From: Lachnospiraceae bacterium
Lineage (GTDB): Bacteria; Bacillota; Clostridia; Lachnospirales; Lachnospiraceae
NCBI GenBank assembly: GCA_022800815.1
Contig: JAAWRC010000009.1
Coordinates: 1-64,000, forward strand
DNA length: 64,000 nucleotides
Reading direction: 5' to 3'
Shown: positions 34,007-42,566 of the stretch, piece after piece
How the letters are laid out: every line of letters starts with the position of its first letter
Position numbering within the stretch: the stretch's first letter is position 1
The notes under the pieces: model-generated
The model's input: only the letters and a program-made list of their open reading frames with translations
Database searches by the model: none
Told to the model about the DNA's origin: nothing
Made by a program: the position numbers and the translations under genes

Positions 34007-35698
34007 TTGGACGGGCAGACGATGACCTATGTGGGGTTTTTCCTGGCAGTATGCGTATTTCTTTTCATCCAGTCGGTTCTTGCGGGAAGGCGGCAGAGGG
34101 AACGGCTTAAGCTGCGGGTACGGGAACAGTGGGGGAGGATCCCCCGACGGGAATATTCCCTGGAGGAGTTCGAGAAGATCTCCCACTATTATGAACGGAG
34201 GAAGGGCGGACGTTTTTTTGTCGATGACATCACTTGGAACGACCTGGGGATGGACGAGATTTTTCTGCTCCTCAACACGGCGGATTCCGCGGTGGGGGAG
34301 GAATACCTGTACTGGGCGCTGCGCACGCCGGAATTTGACGAGGAAGTCCTCAGGGAGCGTTCTGCCCTTGCGGATTTTTTCCGGGAGCGCGCGGAGCTTC
34401 GGGAGGAATTCAAGGTCTGTTTCGGAAAGATGGGGCGGAGAAGGCGGGTGGCTCTCTCCGACTATGTCGGGAAGCTCTCCTTCCTCCCTTCCTTTCCCGC
34501 AGGGCCCCATGCGGCGGCCCTGGGACTCCTGGCGGCGGCCCTGGGCGTTTTTTTCCTAAAACCGTCCTACGGGATAGCGGTTCTGGTCGGGGTGATTATC
34601 CTGAACCTGATTACCTATTATAAAAGCAAGGGCGACATGGCCATGTATTTCGCCTGCATGTCCCAGGTGGCCGACCTGGTGGAATACGGCGGACAGCTCG
34701 CCCGTATTTCCGGGGACGAGCCCATTCTCGCCCCTTACAAAGAGCTTCTCACCGAGGACTGCGAAAGCCTGAGGGCGATCCGCAGGCACGCCTGGATCCT
34801 GGTGGACAAGAGCGACGTGGGAGGGAACCTGGTCAAGGTGGTCCTGGATTACCTCTGCATGATGACCCACCTGGATCTGCTTTTGTTCCGGCGGATGGCG
34901 GAAACCATCCGACACCAGGGACAGGTTTTGGAACGGCTCATGGAAACCATGGGACGGCTGGAGCTCGCCCTCTGCATCGGCTCCTTTCGGGACCTTCCGG
35001 AAGAGCACTGTCTTCCCGTGTTCCACGAAACGCCAAAGAAAACCCTGTCCTGCGAGGCCATTTACCATCCGCTGGTGGAACATGCGGTGGCCAACTCCAT
35101 CCGAACGGGAAGTTCCGTGCTGATTACCGGCTCCAACGCTTCTGGAAAATCCACCTTCCTAAAGACCGTCGGCGTCGGTGCCATCCTGGCCCAAACCATC
35201 TACACGGTGCCTGCGGCTTCCTATGAGGCGGACTTTTTCCGGATCTATTCCTCCATGGCCTTGAGCGACAGTCTGGAGACGAAGGAGAGTTATTACATGG
35301 TAGAGATCAAGTCCTTAAAGCGGATCCTGGACGCCATTTCCGGGGAAACGCCGGTGCTCTGCTTTGTGGACGAGGTCCTTCGGGGGACAAACACCGTGGA
35401 GCGGATTTCCGCTTCCTCAAAGATATTGGAAAGCATGGCCGGGAAGAACGTGCTCTGTTTTGCCGCCACCCACGACATTGAGCTGACCTCCCTTCTGGAA
35501 GGGCTTTATTCCAACTATCATTTCGAGGAACAGGTAGAGGAGGGGGACGTCTCCTTTTCCTACCGGCTGGAGGAGGGACGGGCGAGAAGCCGGAACGCCA
35601 TCCGGCTGCTTGGCATCATGGGTTATGACGGGAGAATCATCCGGGCCGCCGAGGAGATGGCGGAGCGGTTCGCCCGGACCGGGGAGTGGAGACTTTAG
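34007..35698 (+). CDS. Membrane-anchored MutS-like ATPase
   Basis: 563 residues from a TTG start preceded by AAGGAGGCGG nine bases upstream; an ATG at 34022 is the alternative. A membrane segment (MTYVGFFLAVCVFLFIQSVL) opens the protein, and two more hydrophobic runs lie near 165-205. The C-terminal half is a MutS-family ATPase: Walker A TGSNASGKSTFLKTVG, YSSMALSDSLETKESYY, Walker B LCFVDEVLRGTNTVER and CFAATHDIEL. It lacks mismatch-recognition domain I and is not MutS1 or MutS2 proper. Its target is unknown. A promoter (TTGTTG, 17 bases, TATCAT) lies at 33948-33976. Confidence 0.85.
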   Translation: MDGQTMTYVGFFLAVCVFLFIQSVLAGRRQRERLKLRVREQWGRIPRREYSLEEFEKISHYYERRKGGRFFVDDITWNDLGMDEIFLLLNTADSAVGEEYLYWALRTPEFDEEVLRERSALADFFRERAELREEFKVCFGKMGRRRRVALSDYVGKLSFLPSFPAGPHAAALGLLAAALGVFFLKPSYGIAVLVGVIILNLITYYKSKGDMAMYFACMSQVADLVEYGGQLARISGDEPILAPYKELLTEDCESLRAIRRHAWILVDKSDVGGNLVKVVLDYLCMMTHLDLLLFRRMAETIRHQGQVLERLMETMGRLELALCIGSFRDLPEEHCLPVFHETPKKTLSCEAIYHPLVEHAVANSIRTGSSVLITGSNASGKSTFLKTVGVGAILAQTIYTVPAASYEADFFRIYSSMALSDSLETKESYYMVEIKSLKRILDAISGETPVLCFVDEVLRGTNTVERISASSKILESMAGKNVLCFAATHDIELTSLLEGLYSNYHFEEQVEEGDVSFSYRLEEGRARSRNAIRLLGIMGYDGRIIRAAEEMAERFARTGEWRL

Positions 35699-35716
35699 AA
35701 GAAAGGGGGGTTTGAC

Positions 35717-36202
35717 ATGATGAAGGTAACCTTATATGCGGACGGCTCCGCCAGGGGAAACCCGGACGGGCCGGGAGGCTACGGGGCGGTGCTCCAGTAC
35801 GTGAACGGAAAGGGAGAACTCCATGAAAGGGAACTTTCGGCGGGTTATAAAAAAACCACCAACAACCGCATGGAGCTCATGGGTGTCATTGCGGGACTGG
35901 AGGCATTGAACCGGCCCTGTCTGGTGGAGGTGGTCTCCGATTCCTCCTACGTGGTGAAGGCCTTCACGGAACGCTGGATCGACGGCTGGATCAAAAAGGG
36001 CTGGAGGAGGGGGAAGAACGAGCCGGTAAAAAACGTGGACCTTTGGAAACGGCTCCTCAAGGCGAAGGAGCCCCACGAGGTGTCCTTCCGCTGGATCAAG
36101 GGCCATGCCGGCCACCCGGAGAACGAGCGGTGCGATCGCCTGGCCACGGCTGCCGCCGACGGCGCGCCCGACACCCTCCTCACGGACGACGGCACGCCTT
36201 GA
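35717..36202 (+). CDS. rnhA: Ribonuclease HI
   Basis: Cleaves RNA in RNA-DNA hybrids using two metal ions. 161 residues with the acidic tetrad in place: Asp in TLYADGSARGNPD, Glu in NNRMELMGVIAGLEAL, Asp in VVSDSSYVV, and Asp in HPENERCDRLA after the conserved WIKGHAGH His. Start at ATG 35717 or the next codon. It follows the MutS-like gene by 18 bases and is followed within three bases by repeat B copy 3. Confidence 0.95.
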   Translation: MMKVTLYADGSARGNPDGPGGYGAVLQYVNGKGELHERELSAGYKKTTNNRMELMGVIAGLEALNRPCLVEVVSDSSYVVKAFTERWIDGWIKKGWRRGKNEPVKNVDLWKRLLKAKEPHEVSFRWIKGHAGHPENERCDRLATAAADGAPDTLLTDDGTP

Positions 36203-36204
36203 TT

Positions 36205-36380
36205 CCCGGAGGCCGGCGGCCCTCCCTCACGGACGATAGGAAGGTTTGGCTGATTTTCCGAGCATAGCGCAGACGATTTCAGCCGACCCGGGTTGATGGA
36301 GGTGAAATCGCCTGCAATAGGCGGCGCAGGAAAATCAGCCAAACCGACGTGTCCGGGAGGGAGGGCCGCCGGCCTCTGGG
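36205..36380. repeat. Palindromic repeat B, copy 3
   Basis: A 176-base imperfect palindrome right after rnhA. Outer arms GGAGGCCGGCGGCCCTCCCT pair with AGGGAGGGCCGCCGGCCTC; then GGAC with GTCC, and GGTTTGGCTGATTTTCC with GGAAAATCAGCCAAACC around the internal loop GATAGGAA / GACGT; then CGATTTCA with TGAAATCG at the inner stem. The loop is the same as in copies 1 and 2. Confidence 0.85.
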
Positions 36381-36415
36381 ATACAATTTTAATATTTTCA
36401 AATTTTTCCAGAAAG

Positions 36416-36447
36416 TTTACAACTTGTATACATCTCTGTGTTAGAAT
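36416..36447 (+). promoter_or_regulatory. Direct-repeat-activated promoter of the second two-component operon
   Basis: TTTACA (36416) and TATACA (36427) stand 11 bp apart and end nine bases before a -10 TAGAAT (36442). That is the geometry used by OmpR/PhoB-type activators in place of a -35, so the regulator encoded next may activate itself. Confidence 0.55.
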
Positions 36448-36474
36448 AGACCTGACGAGAGGGGATGACACAGG

Positions 36475-37128
36475 ATGAAAAGGATTTTAATCGTGGAAGA
36501 CGAGGAGGCCATCGGGATCCTGATGTGCCGCACGCTTCTGTCCGAGGGTTACCAGTGCGACTGGGTACGGACGGGGACGGAGGGGGCGGAACAGATCGAG
36601 AGGGCCTCTTATTCTTTGATCTTATTGGATATCATGCTGCCGGGACTGAATGGATACGAGCTTTTGGAGTATATCCGCCCCTTTGGAATCCCGGTCATTT
36701 TCGTGACGGCCAAGGGGCGGGTGTCGGAGCGGGTCCACGGACTTAAGCTGGGGGCGGACGACTACATTGCCAAGCCCTTCCAGGTGAGCGAGCTTTCCGC
36801 CAGGGTGGAGGCGGTCTTAAGGCGGAGCGGGAGCCACAGGCGGACCGTGACCATCGACGACGTCACCGTGGATTTTGAGGGCCGGGCCGTGACGAAGGGG
36901 AACGTGCCGGTGACGCTGACGGCCAAGGAATACGGCCTCCTGGCGGAACTGGTCCTCCACAGGAACGTGGCCCTTTCCAGGGAGCAGCTTTATGAGACGG
37001 TCTGGAACGAGCTCTATACGGGGGAGACCAGGACCTTGGATTGCCATATCCAGAGACTCAGAAAAAAACTTCACTGGGAGGACAAGATCCGGACGGTGTT
37101 TCGGGTGGGCTACCGGCTGGAAATCTAG
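36475..37128 (+). CDS. OmpR-family response regulator
   Basis: 217 residues. Receiver: MKRILIVEDEEAIGILMCR with the acidic pocket, the phosphoacceptor Asp in LILLDIMLPGLNGYEL, and Lys in DDYIAKPFQ. Output winged helix: LTAKEYGLLAELVLHRNVAL, TRTLDCHIQRLRKKL and RTVFRVGYRLEI. First gene of an operon with a sensor kinase and a membrane protein; the signal is unknown. Shares little beyond fold with the regulator at 8239. Confidence 0.93.
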   Translation: MKRILIVEDEEAIGILMCRTLLSEGYQCDWVRTGTEGAEQIERASYSLILLDIMLPGLNGYELLEYIRPFGIPVIFVTAKGRVSERVHGLKLGADDYIAKPFQVSELSARVEAVLRRSGSHRRTVTIDDVTVDFEGRAVTKGNVPVTLTAKEYGLLAELVLHRNVALSREQLYETVWNELYTGETRTLDCHIQRLRKKLHWEDKIRTVFRVGYRLEI

Positions 37129-37184
37129 CGTGCTGACAGGGCGCTCCCGGTGGCCTGGTATATTGTGGTCTGGAGGTCGGTTTC

Positions 37185-38591
37185 ATGCGTCTGTTTGTGA
37201 AAATCTTCCTTTCTTTTATGCTGGTGCTGATCCTGGCCCTCTGCAGCGTGGAGTACTGCATGGTCTTTGCAAGCTTCGAGCAGGCCCTGGAGCAGGAGGT
37301 GAGCCATGAGCTGGAGCAGTTCCGGTTCATCCGCATGGTGATCTACATGGGCGGTACCCGGACCGGGGAACGGCAGCTTGGAGAGCGGAGCATGCTCCTT
37401 TTGGCGGCGGACGGAACCGTCCTTTATCCCGGCTTTTCGGAGGCACTCTCGGATGCCTCCAAGGGGATGGAGCAGTCCGGCAAGATCACCTATGTCGTCC
37501 GGGAGACGGAGGGGCGTCATATGCTTTTCGTGGCGGGGGAACTCCCCTCGGAGAACACCATGCAGGTATTGAAGACGGCAACGGACATTTCCCACATATA
37601 CAGAGAAAGGGCGCTTCTGGAAAAGCGGTACGGCTATTATATTTATGCGGCCATGCTCGTCTGCGGCCTTCTGGCTGCAGGGATCTCATATGTGCTGGTA
37701 AAGCCCTTAAAAAGGCTCCAACGCTCGGCGGACAGGATCGCCATGGGAGAATACGCCGGCCGGGTGAGAGAAAACGGCAGGGATGAGATTGGAGAGCTGG
37801 CCAGGTCCTTCAATCAGATGGCCGAGGCCGTGGAGCAGAAGGTGGAAGAGTTAAAGCTGGAGGCCGTGAGGAAGGAGCAGTTCATGGGAGATTTCTCCCA
37901 CGAGATCAAAACCCCCATGACGGCCATCATAGGATATGCGGACACCCTCTACCAGAAGGAGCTTTCCAAAAAGGAGACGAAGGAGGCCGCCGCCTATATT
38001 TTAAACGAGGGGATGCGCCTGGAATCCCTGGCGAAAAAGATGATGCGCTTCATTGCGCTGGACCAGGAGGATTTTTGCTTCGAGGAGATCCCGGCGGAGG
38101 AATTTTTCGAGGATGTCCGGGAAACCATGGAGCCCTTTTTTTCGGACGGGGAACGAACGCTTCGGATCTCCTTCCGGGAGGGCTGCCTGAATGCGGAATG
38201 GGACCTGATGAAGACCCTCGTGATCAACCTGATCGACAATGCGAAAAAGGCCGGAAGCCGCCGGATCTTCCTTCGGGGGGAGCCGGAGGAGGGAGGCTAC
38301 CGGATCACCATCAGCGACAATGGAAGAGGAATCCCGGCGGAAAGCCTTCCCCGTATCCAGGATGCCTTTTACATGGTGGACAAATCCCGGAGCAGGAAGC
38401 AGAACGGGGCCGGGCTGGGACTGGCCCTCTGCAAAAAGATCGCAGCCCTCCACGGGACATTTTTAAATTTTTACAGCAGAGAGGGAAAGGGGACCACGGT
38501 GACACTGTGGGTTCCGGGAAGGGGGGAACGCCATGCCGGGGAAGAACCAAAAACAGGACATGCAGGAGAAGAAGTCGAAAGAGAAGCTTAA
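37185..38591 (+). CDS. Sensor histidine kinase with HAMP domain
   Basis: 468 residues: membrane segment at about 6-26, an extracytoplasmic region of about 125 residues, a second membrane segment at about 152-172, HAMP (173-225), HisKA with His239 in MGDFSHEIKTPMTAIIGYAD, and HATPase with LINLIDNAKKAGS, SDNGRGIPAE and GAGLGLALCKKIAALH. The C-terminal tail (GRGERHAGEEPKTGHAGEEV) overlaps the next gene by 59 bases. Partner of the regulator at 36475. Confidence 0.92.
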   Translation: MRLFVKIFLSFMLVLILALCSVEYCMVFASFEQALEQEVSHELEQFRFIRMVIYMGGTRTGERQLGERSMLLLAADGTVLYPGFSEALSDASKGMEQSGKITYVVRETEGRHMLFVAGELPSENTMQVLKTATDISHIYRERALLEKRYGYYIYAAMLVCGLLAAGISYVLVKPLKRLQRSADRIAMGEYAGRVRENGRDEIGELARSFNQMAEAVEQKVEELKLEAVRKEQFMGDFSHEIKTPMTAIIGYADTLYQKELSKKETKEAAAYILNEGMRLESLAKKMMRFIALDQEDFCFEEIPAEEFFEDVRETMEPFFSDGERTLRISFREGCLNAEWDLMKTLVINLIDNAKKAGSRRIFLRGEPEEGGYRITISDNGRGIPAESLPRIQDAFYMVDKSRSRKQNGAGLGLALCKKIAALHGTFLNFYSREGKGTTVTLWVPGRGERHAGEEPKTGHAGEEVEREA

Positions 38592-39594
38592 TTACCTGTT
38601 TGCCGGGCTCGGCCTGCTCCTTGCGCTTCTCCTCATCAGCAGCTTCGGCATGTGGCTGGTTCAGGAATTTTTAGACCATTTTGACGGCAGGAAATACAGG
38701 GAGGCCGCCGCAGTCGCAGACGGCGCCTGGGATCAGTCCGCAACCGCAAAGCCGGAGACCCTTCTCCCCACCAATATGACTGTTGGAGGCGAAACGGAGA
38801 CCGGGGAGGAGACCCTGAATGCGGTTCTTCTGGACGGGAACCGACTAAACGACGCCAAACGGCTCCAGGTCCTGGCGGAATTATCGTTAAAGCCCTATGG
38901 AAAGGCTTATGGGAATTATCTGGAACGGGAGCCCCTGGAGGAGATCGAGATGACGGAGACGGAGGCCAGAGAGAGGGCCTTTCAATTTCTGGAGCTCATA
39001 AACGTCTCCATTCCCGCTTCCTACGTGCAGTACCGGGAGGAAGGAGTGAAAATGAATTTCCGGGCGGACCCCGCACATCCGTCCGTCTCCCTGTGGGTGG
39101 CGGACTTCACCACCCACGGCTGTGTCGTGCTCCTCTATCTGGACGCAAGGACGGGCCTTCCCGTCCGGTTCCGCGCCGCTTACGATCCTTTTGCGTGGGC
39201 GGACGCTTCCGGCTCGGTCTGCGAAAATGCAGCCGCTCTGGATATACTGGCCAGCGGCAGGAGTGCATATACGGACAATCCGGTGTTCGTGGAGAGCCTT
39301 CTCTCTTATCTGGCGGAGAATCTGACGACGAATTTTTATACCAATCCGATCGTGGAGAACGTCTATCCGGAAGGGAGTGATGACGGGGCAGTCCGATTCC
39401 TGCCGGTATCCCAGTGGATGACCGACGATTACCGGTACGTGCTGACCTGGGCCTTCCAAAACAATGCGGTGGCAGGAGGATGCCAGTCAAAATTCGATCT
39501 GGTCCTTTCTCCTATGGAGGCCCAGGAGACAGTGCGGAATATCTTTTCCGATGAATACGGATATTGGATACAGATGAGTAACGCAGACGGATAG
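38533..39594 (+). CDS. Membrane-anchored extracytoplasmic protein of the two-component operon
   Basis: 353 residues. A basic N-terminus (MPGKNQKQDMQEKKSKEK) and one membrane segment (about 21-45) place the rest outside the cell. No lipobox, enzyme motif or family that I recognise. It starts inside the kinase gene, so it is translationally coupled; that is the place where accessory sensor or kinase-inhibitor proteins are found (YycH/YycI-like or anti-kinase), but no sequence link is evident. The true start could be the ATG nine codons in. Confidence 0.8.
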   Translation: MPGKNQKQDMQEKKSKEKLNYLFAGLGLLLALLLISSFGMWLVQEFLDHFDGRKYREAAAVADGAWDQSATAKPETLLPTNMTVGGETETGEETLNAVLLDGNRLNDAKRLQVLAELSLKPYGKAYGNYLEREPLEEIEMTETEARERAFQFLELINVSIPASYVQYREEGVKMNFRADPAHPSVSLWVADFTTHGCVVLLYLDARTGLPVRFRAAYDPFAWADASGSVCENAAALDILASGRSAYTDNPVFVESLLSYLAENLTTNFYTNPIVENVYPEGSDDGAVRFLPVSQWMTDDYRYVLTWAFQNNAVAGGCQSKFDLVLSPMEAQETVRNIFSDEYGYWIQMSNADG

Positions 39595-39664
39595 ACCCTT
39601 TCGGTTCGGCGGCGGAGACGTGAGTGCGGCGATTTGGACGCGATCGTTTGAGCCGAAAAAACAT

Positions 39665-39693
39665 TTGACAAGCCGGGAAATTTCTGCTATATT
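39665..39693 (+). promoter_or_regulatory. Promoter of the rplU operon
   Basis: TTGACA and TATATT with a 17-base spacer, a near-consensus strong promoter about 90 bases upstream of rplU. Confidence 0.85.
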
Positions 39694-39699
39694 TATACA

Positions 39700-39784
39700 G
39701 TATGCCGCACAGCGGGGTTGGAAAGCGCCGTCGGTTTGGACGGACACCGAAGCTGGCGAGTAATGATAAACAGGAGGTGCCCCC
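39700..39784 (+). promoter_or_regulatory. Probable L21 leader
   Basis: The untranslated stretch from the expected start of transcription to rplU is GC-rich and structured (GCCGTCGG-TTTG-...CCGAAGC hairpin) and ends with ACAGGAGGTGCCCCC. Its place matches the ribosomal L21 leader known upstream of Firmicute rplU; I infer identity from position and general form only. Confidence 0.55.
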
Positions 39785-40093
39785 ATGTACGCGATTATTG
39801 CGACAGGCGGAAAGCAGTACAAAGTTGCCGAGGGCGACGTCATCCGGGTGGAAAAACTCGGCGTTGCGGCCGGTGAGGCCTATACCTTTGATCAGGTTCT
39901 GGCCGTGGGCGGCGAAGAGCTGACCGTCGGATGCCCTACCGTGGCAGGTGCGAGTGTTTCTGCCACCGTGATGGAGGAAGGCAGAGGCAAAAAGGTTATC
40001 GTTTACAAGTATAAGAGGAAGACCGGCTATCACAAGAAAAACGGTCACAGACAGACTTATACCCAGGTTAAGATTGAAAAGATCAATGCGTAA
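39785..40093 (+). CDS. rplU: 50S ribosomal protein L21
   Basis: 102-residue ribosomal protein binding 23S rRNA. It starts [18 protein letters not shown] and ends with the [24 protein letters not shown] basic region typical of L21. First gene of the rplU-prp-rpmA operon, under a strong promoter with a structured leader. Confidence 0.98.
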   Translation: MYAIIATGGKQYKVAEGDVIRVEKLGVAAGEAYTFDQVLAVGGEELTVGCPTVAGASVSATVMEEGRGKKVIVYKYKRKTGYHKKNGHRQTYTQVKIEKINA

Positions 40094-40112
40094 CCGGTTT
40101 TTGTAAAAGACG

Positions 40113-40454
40113 ATGATTACGGTAACTGTATTTGTGGACTCGGAGGGAGAGCATCGGGGATTTCGGATATCCGGACATGCCGGCTATGCCGGGGCGGGCG
40201 AGGACATTGTCTGTGCAGCCGTATCCGCATTGGCGCAGAGCACGGTCAACGCCATCGAGGCGTTCACGGAAGACTCGTTTCTCTGTTCCGTGGAAGACGG
40301 ATATTTGGAATGTTCCTTCTCCGGAAAAGTCAGCAAAGAAACAAAGCTGTTGCTGAACACCCTGCTTCTCGGATTGGAGGGGGTCAGGGACGGCGGTTGT
40401 CAGGAAGATCAAAACGGAGATCCGTTCATTCGGATCGTGACTGAGGAGGTGTAA
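40113..40454 (+). CDS. prp: Ribosomal-processing cysteine protease Prp
   Basis: Removes the N-terminal extension of L27 in Firmicutes. The 113-residue protein has the catalytic His22 in RISGHAGYA and Cys34 in DIVCAAVSAL at the positions seen in the S. aureus enzyme. It sits between rplU and rpmA as expected, three bases before rpmA, and its substrate site is present in the L27 encoded next. Confidence 0.95.
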   Translation: MITVTVFVDSEGEHRGFRISGHAGYAGAGEDIVCAAVSALAQSTVNAIEAFTEDSFLCSVEDGYLECSFSGKVSKETKLLLNTLLLGLEGVRDGGCQEDQNGDPFIRIVTEEV

Positions 40455-40457
40455 GGC

Positions 40458-40748
40458 ATGTTGAAGATGAACCTTCAGTTATTTGCCCATAAAAAGGGAG
40501 TCGGCTCCACGAAGAACGGCAGAGATTCCGAGGCCAAGAGGCTGGGCGCCAAGAGAGCGGACGGACAGTTCGTGCTGGCCGGAAATATCCTTTACAGACA
40601 GCGCGGGACGAAAATCCATCCCGGCGTTAACGTGGGCCGCGGCGGCGACGACACATTGTTCGCATTGGTGGATGGTGTGGTACGTTTCGAGAGAAAAGGC
40701 AGGGACAAGAAGCAGGTTTCTGTATACCCGAAGGTAGTAAACGAATAA
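40458..40748 (+). CDS. rpmA: 50S ribosomal protein L27 with cleavable N-terminal extension
   Basis: 96 residues. The N-terminal [10 protein letters not shown] precedes [15 protein letters not shown], so Prp would cut after Ala10 to expose the functional L27 N-terminus near the peptidyl-transferase centre. The rest ([19 protein letters not shown]) is standard. The ribosome binding site GAGGTGT is in the end of prp. Confidence 0.98.
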   Translation: MLKMNLQLFAHKKGVGSTKNGRDSEAKRLGAKRADGQFVLAGNILYRQRGTKIHPGVNVGRGGDDTLFALVDGVVRFERKGRDKKQVSVYPKVVNE

Positions 40749-40764
40749 ACCATGTTTCCCAGAA

Positions 40765-40790
40765 AGCCGGCGCTCCATGCGTCGGCTTTT
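40765..40790 (+). terminator. Terminator after rpmA
   Basis: AGCCGGCGC and GCGTCGGCT form a stem followed by TTTTAT. Confidence 0.75.
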
Positions 40791-40799
40791 ATATGCACA

Positions 40800-40884
40800 C
40801 GCCGATGCAGAGGAAACATGCTGCTGGAGTGGCGCATCGGCGGCGCAACGAGCAGGGGAAAACCTTCCCTGCTCAATGAATAAA
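40800..40884 (+). other. Two hairpins in the obgE leader
   Basis: CGCCGATGC (40800) pairs perfectly with GCATCGGCG (40844-40852) across 35 bases, and GAGCAGGG (40860) pairs with CCCTGCTC (40877-40884). They follow the rpmA terminator and precede obgE by about 45 bases. They could be processing or regulatory structures. Confidence 0.55.
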
Positions 40885-40930
40885 AGGCTTATGGCAGTTC
40901 TTCGACAGACCCTGAAAGGAAAAAGACGGA

Positions 40931-42217
40931 ATGTTTGCAGACAGTGCGAAAATTTTTATCAAATCCGGAAAAGGCGGTGACGGCCATGTCAGCTTCCGGC
41001 GGGAATTGTACGTGCCAAACGGCGGTCCGGACGGCGGAGACGGGGGACGGGGCGGCGACATTATTTTCATGGTGGACAAAGGATTGAATACCCTGACTGA
41101 TTTCCGCCACGTGAGGAAATATGCGGCGACGAACGGACAGGAGGGAGGCAAACGGCGCTGCCACGGAAAAGACGGACAGGACCTGGTGATCAAGGTGCCG
41201 GAAGGAACCGTGATCCGGGAACTGGAAACGGGAAAAATCATTGCCGACATGTCCGGTGACAATGTGCGGGAAACCATCCTGAAAGGCGGTCGCGGCGGAA
41301 ACGGAAATATGCATTATGCCACGGCGACCATGCAGGTGCCCAAATATGCCCAACCCGGACAGGACGGACAGGAGCTTTGGGTCCTCCTTGAACTTAAGGT
41401 CATTGCCGACGTGGGCTTGGTCGGATTCCCCAACGTGGGAAAATCGACCCTGCTTTCCAGAGTCAGCAACGCCCGGCCGAAAATCGCCAATTACCATTTC
41501 ACGACTCTGAACCCGCACCTGGGAGTCGTGGACCTGGGAGACCAAGAGGGTTTCGTCATGGCCGATATCCCCGGGCTGATCGAGGGCGCCTCCGAGGGCG
41601 TCGGACTGGGACATGCCTTTCTCAGGCATATCGAACGGACCAAGGTCCTAATTCACGTGGTAGACGCCGCATCCACAGAAGGGCGCAACCCGGTGGAGGA
41701 CATCCGGGCTATCAACGGGGAATTGGAGCGCTATGATCCGGCACTGTTAAACAAGCCTCAGGTGATTGCCGCCAACAAGGTTGACGCCCTCTTTTCGGAA
41801 GACGAAGATCCCGTTCAGAGGATCCGGGAGGCTTTCGAGAAGACGGGAATCCCGGTGTTTGCCATCTCCGCCGTCAGCGGGCAGGGAGTGAGGGAATTGC
41901 TCTATCATGTTTACGGGCTCCTTCAGAAAATGGACGAAGCCCCCACCATGTTTGAACCGGAATTTGACAGGAGCAGCCTGATTGCGGAGGCTCCCCTTCC
42001 CTACACCGTGGAAAAACTGGAGGACGGCATATACGGCGTGGAGGGCCCCAGGATTGAAAAAATGCTGGGTTACACCAATCTTGATTCCGAAAAAGGATTT
42101 GAATTTTTCCAGAATTTCCTGAAAAAAAATGGCATTTTGGATGATTTGGAAAAAGCAGGGATCCAGGAGGGGGATACCGTGAAAATATATGGCCTGGAAT
42201 TTGATTATTATAAATAA
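40931..42217 (+). CDS. obgE: Obg family GTPase
   Basis: 428-residue GTPase linked to 50S assembly and stress control. The glycine-rich Obg fold (about 1-158) has the family start MFADSAKIFIKSGKGGDGHV; the G domain carries GFPNVGKSTLLSRVSNA, DIPGLIEGA and NKVD; the C-terminal OCT domain (about 345-428) is present, as in Gram-positive Obg. First gene of obgE-yhbY-nadD/yqeK-rsfS. Confidence 0.98.
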   Translation: MFADSAKIFIKSGKGGDGHVSFRRELYVPNGGPDGGDGGRGGDIIFMVDKGLNTLTDFRHVRKYAATNGQEGGKRRCHGKDGQDLVIKVPEGTVIRELETGKIIADMSGDNVRETILKGGRGGNGNMHYATATMQVPKYAQPGQDGQELWVLLELKVIADVGLVGFPNVGKSTLLSRVSNARPKIANYHFTTLNPHLGVVDLGDQEGFVMADIPGLIEGASEGVGLGHAFLRHIERTKVLIHVVDAASTEGRNPVEDIRAINGELERYDPALLNKPQVIAANKVDALFSEDEDPVQRIREAFEKTGIPVFAISAVSGQGVRELLYHVYGLLQKMDEAPTMFEPEFDRSSLIAEAPLPYTVEKLEDGIYGVEGPRIEKMLGYTNLDSEKGFEFFQNFLKKNGILDDLEKAGIQEGDTVKIYGLEFDYYK

Positions 42218-42231
42218 GAACCGGAGGAACC

Positions 42232-42522
42232 ATGAACAGCAGACAACGAGCATATTTAAAGAGCCTGGCAATGACGATGGAGCCTGTCCTGCAGATCGGA
42301 AAATTCAGCTTGACCCCTGAACTTACGGATGCGGTGAGCGAAGCTCTGGAGGCCAGAGAGTTAATCAAGATCCATGTTCTGAAAAACTGCATGGACGATG
42401 CCGGAAGCATCGGCGAAACCCTTGCGGAGAGAACCCGCTCCCAGGTGGTTCAGGTAATTGGAAAAAAGATCGTCCTCTACCGGGAATCAAAAACGAAAAA
42501 GAAAATTGCGCTTCCGAAATAG
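42232..42522 (+). CDS. yhbY: YhbY/CRM-domain RNA-binding protein
   Basis: A 96-residue CRM-domain protein associated with pre-50S particles. It begins with NSRQRAYLKSLAMTMEPVLQ and shows the GxxG-like region around QIGKFSLTPELTDA and the conserved ELIKIHVLKNC. It lies 14 bases after obgE, in the usual order. Confidence 0.93.
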   Translation: MNSRQRAYLKSLAMTMEPVLQIGKFSLTPELTDAVSEALEARELIKIHVLKNCMDDAGSIGETLAERTRSQVVQVIGKKIVLYRESKTKKKIALPK

Positions 42523-42566
42523 TCCGAAAGCCATCTATTCAGGAAGCCCAAGGAGCGGATCAAAGT

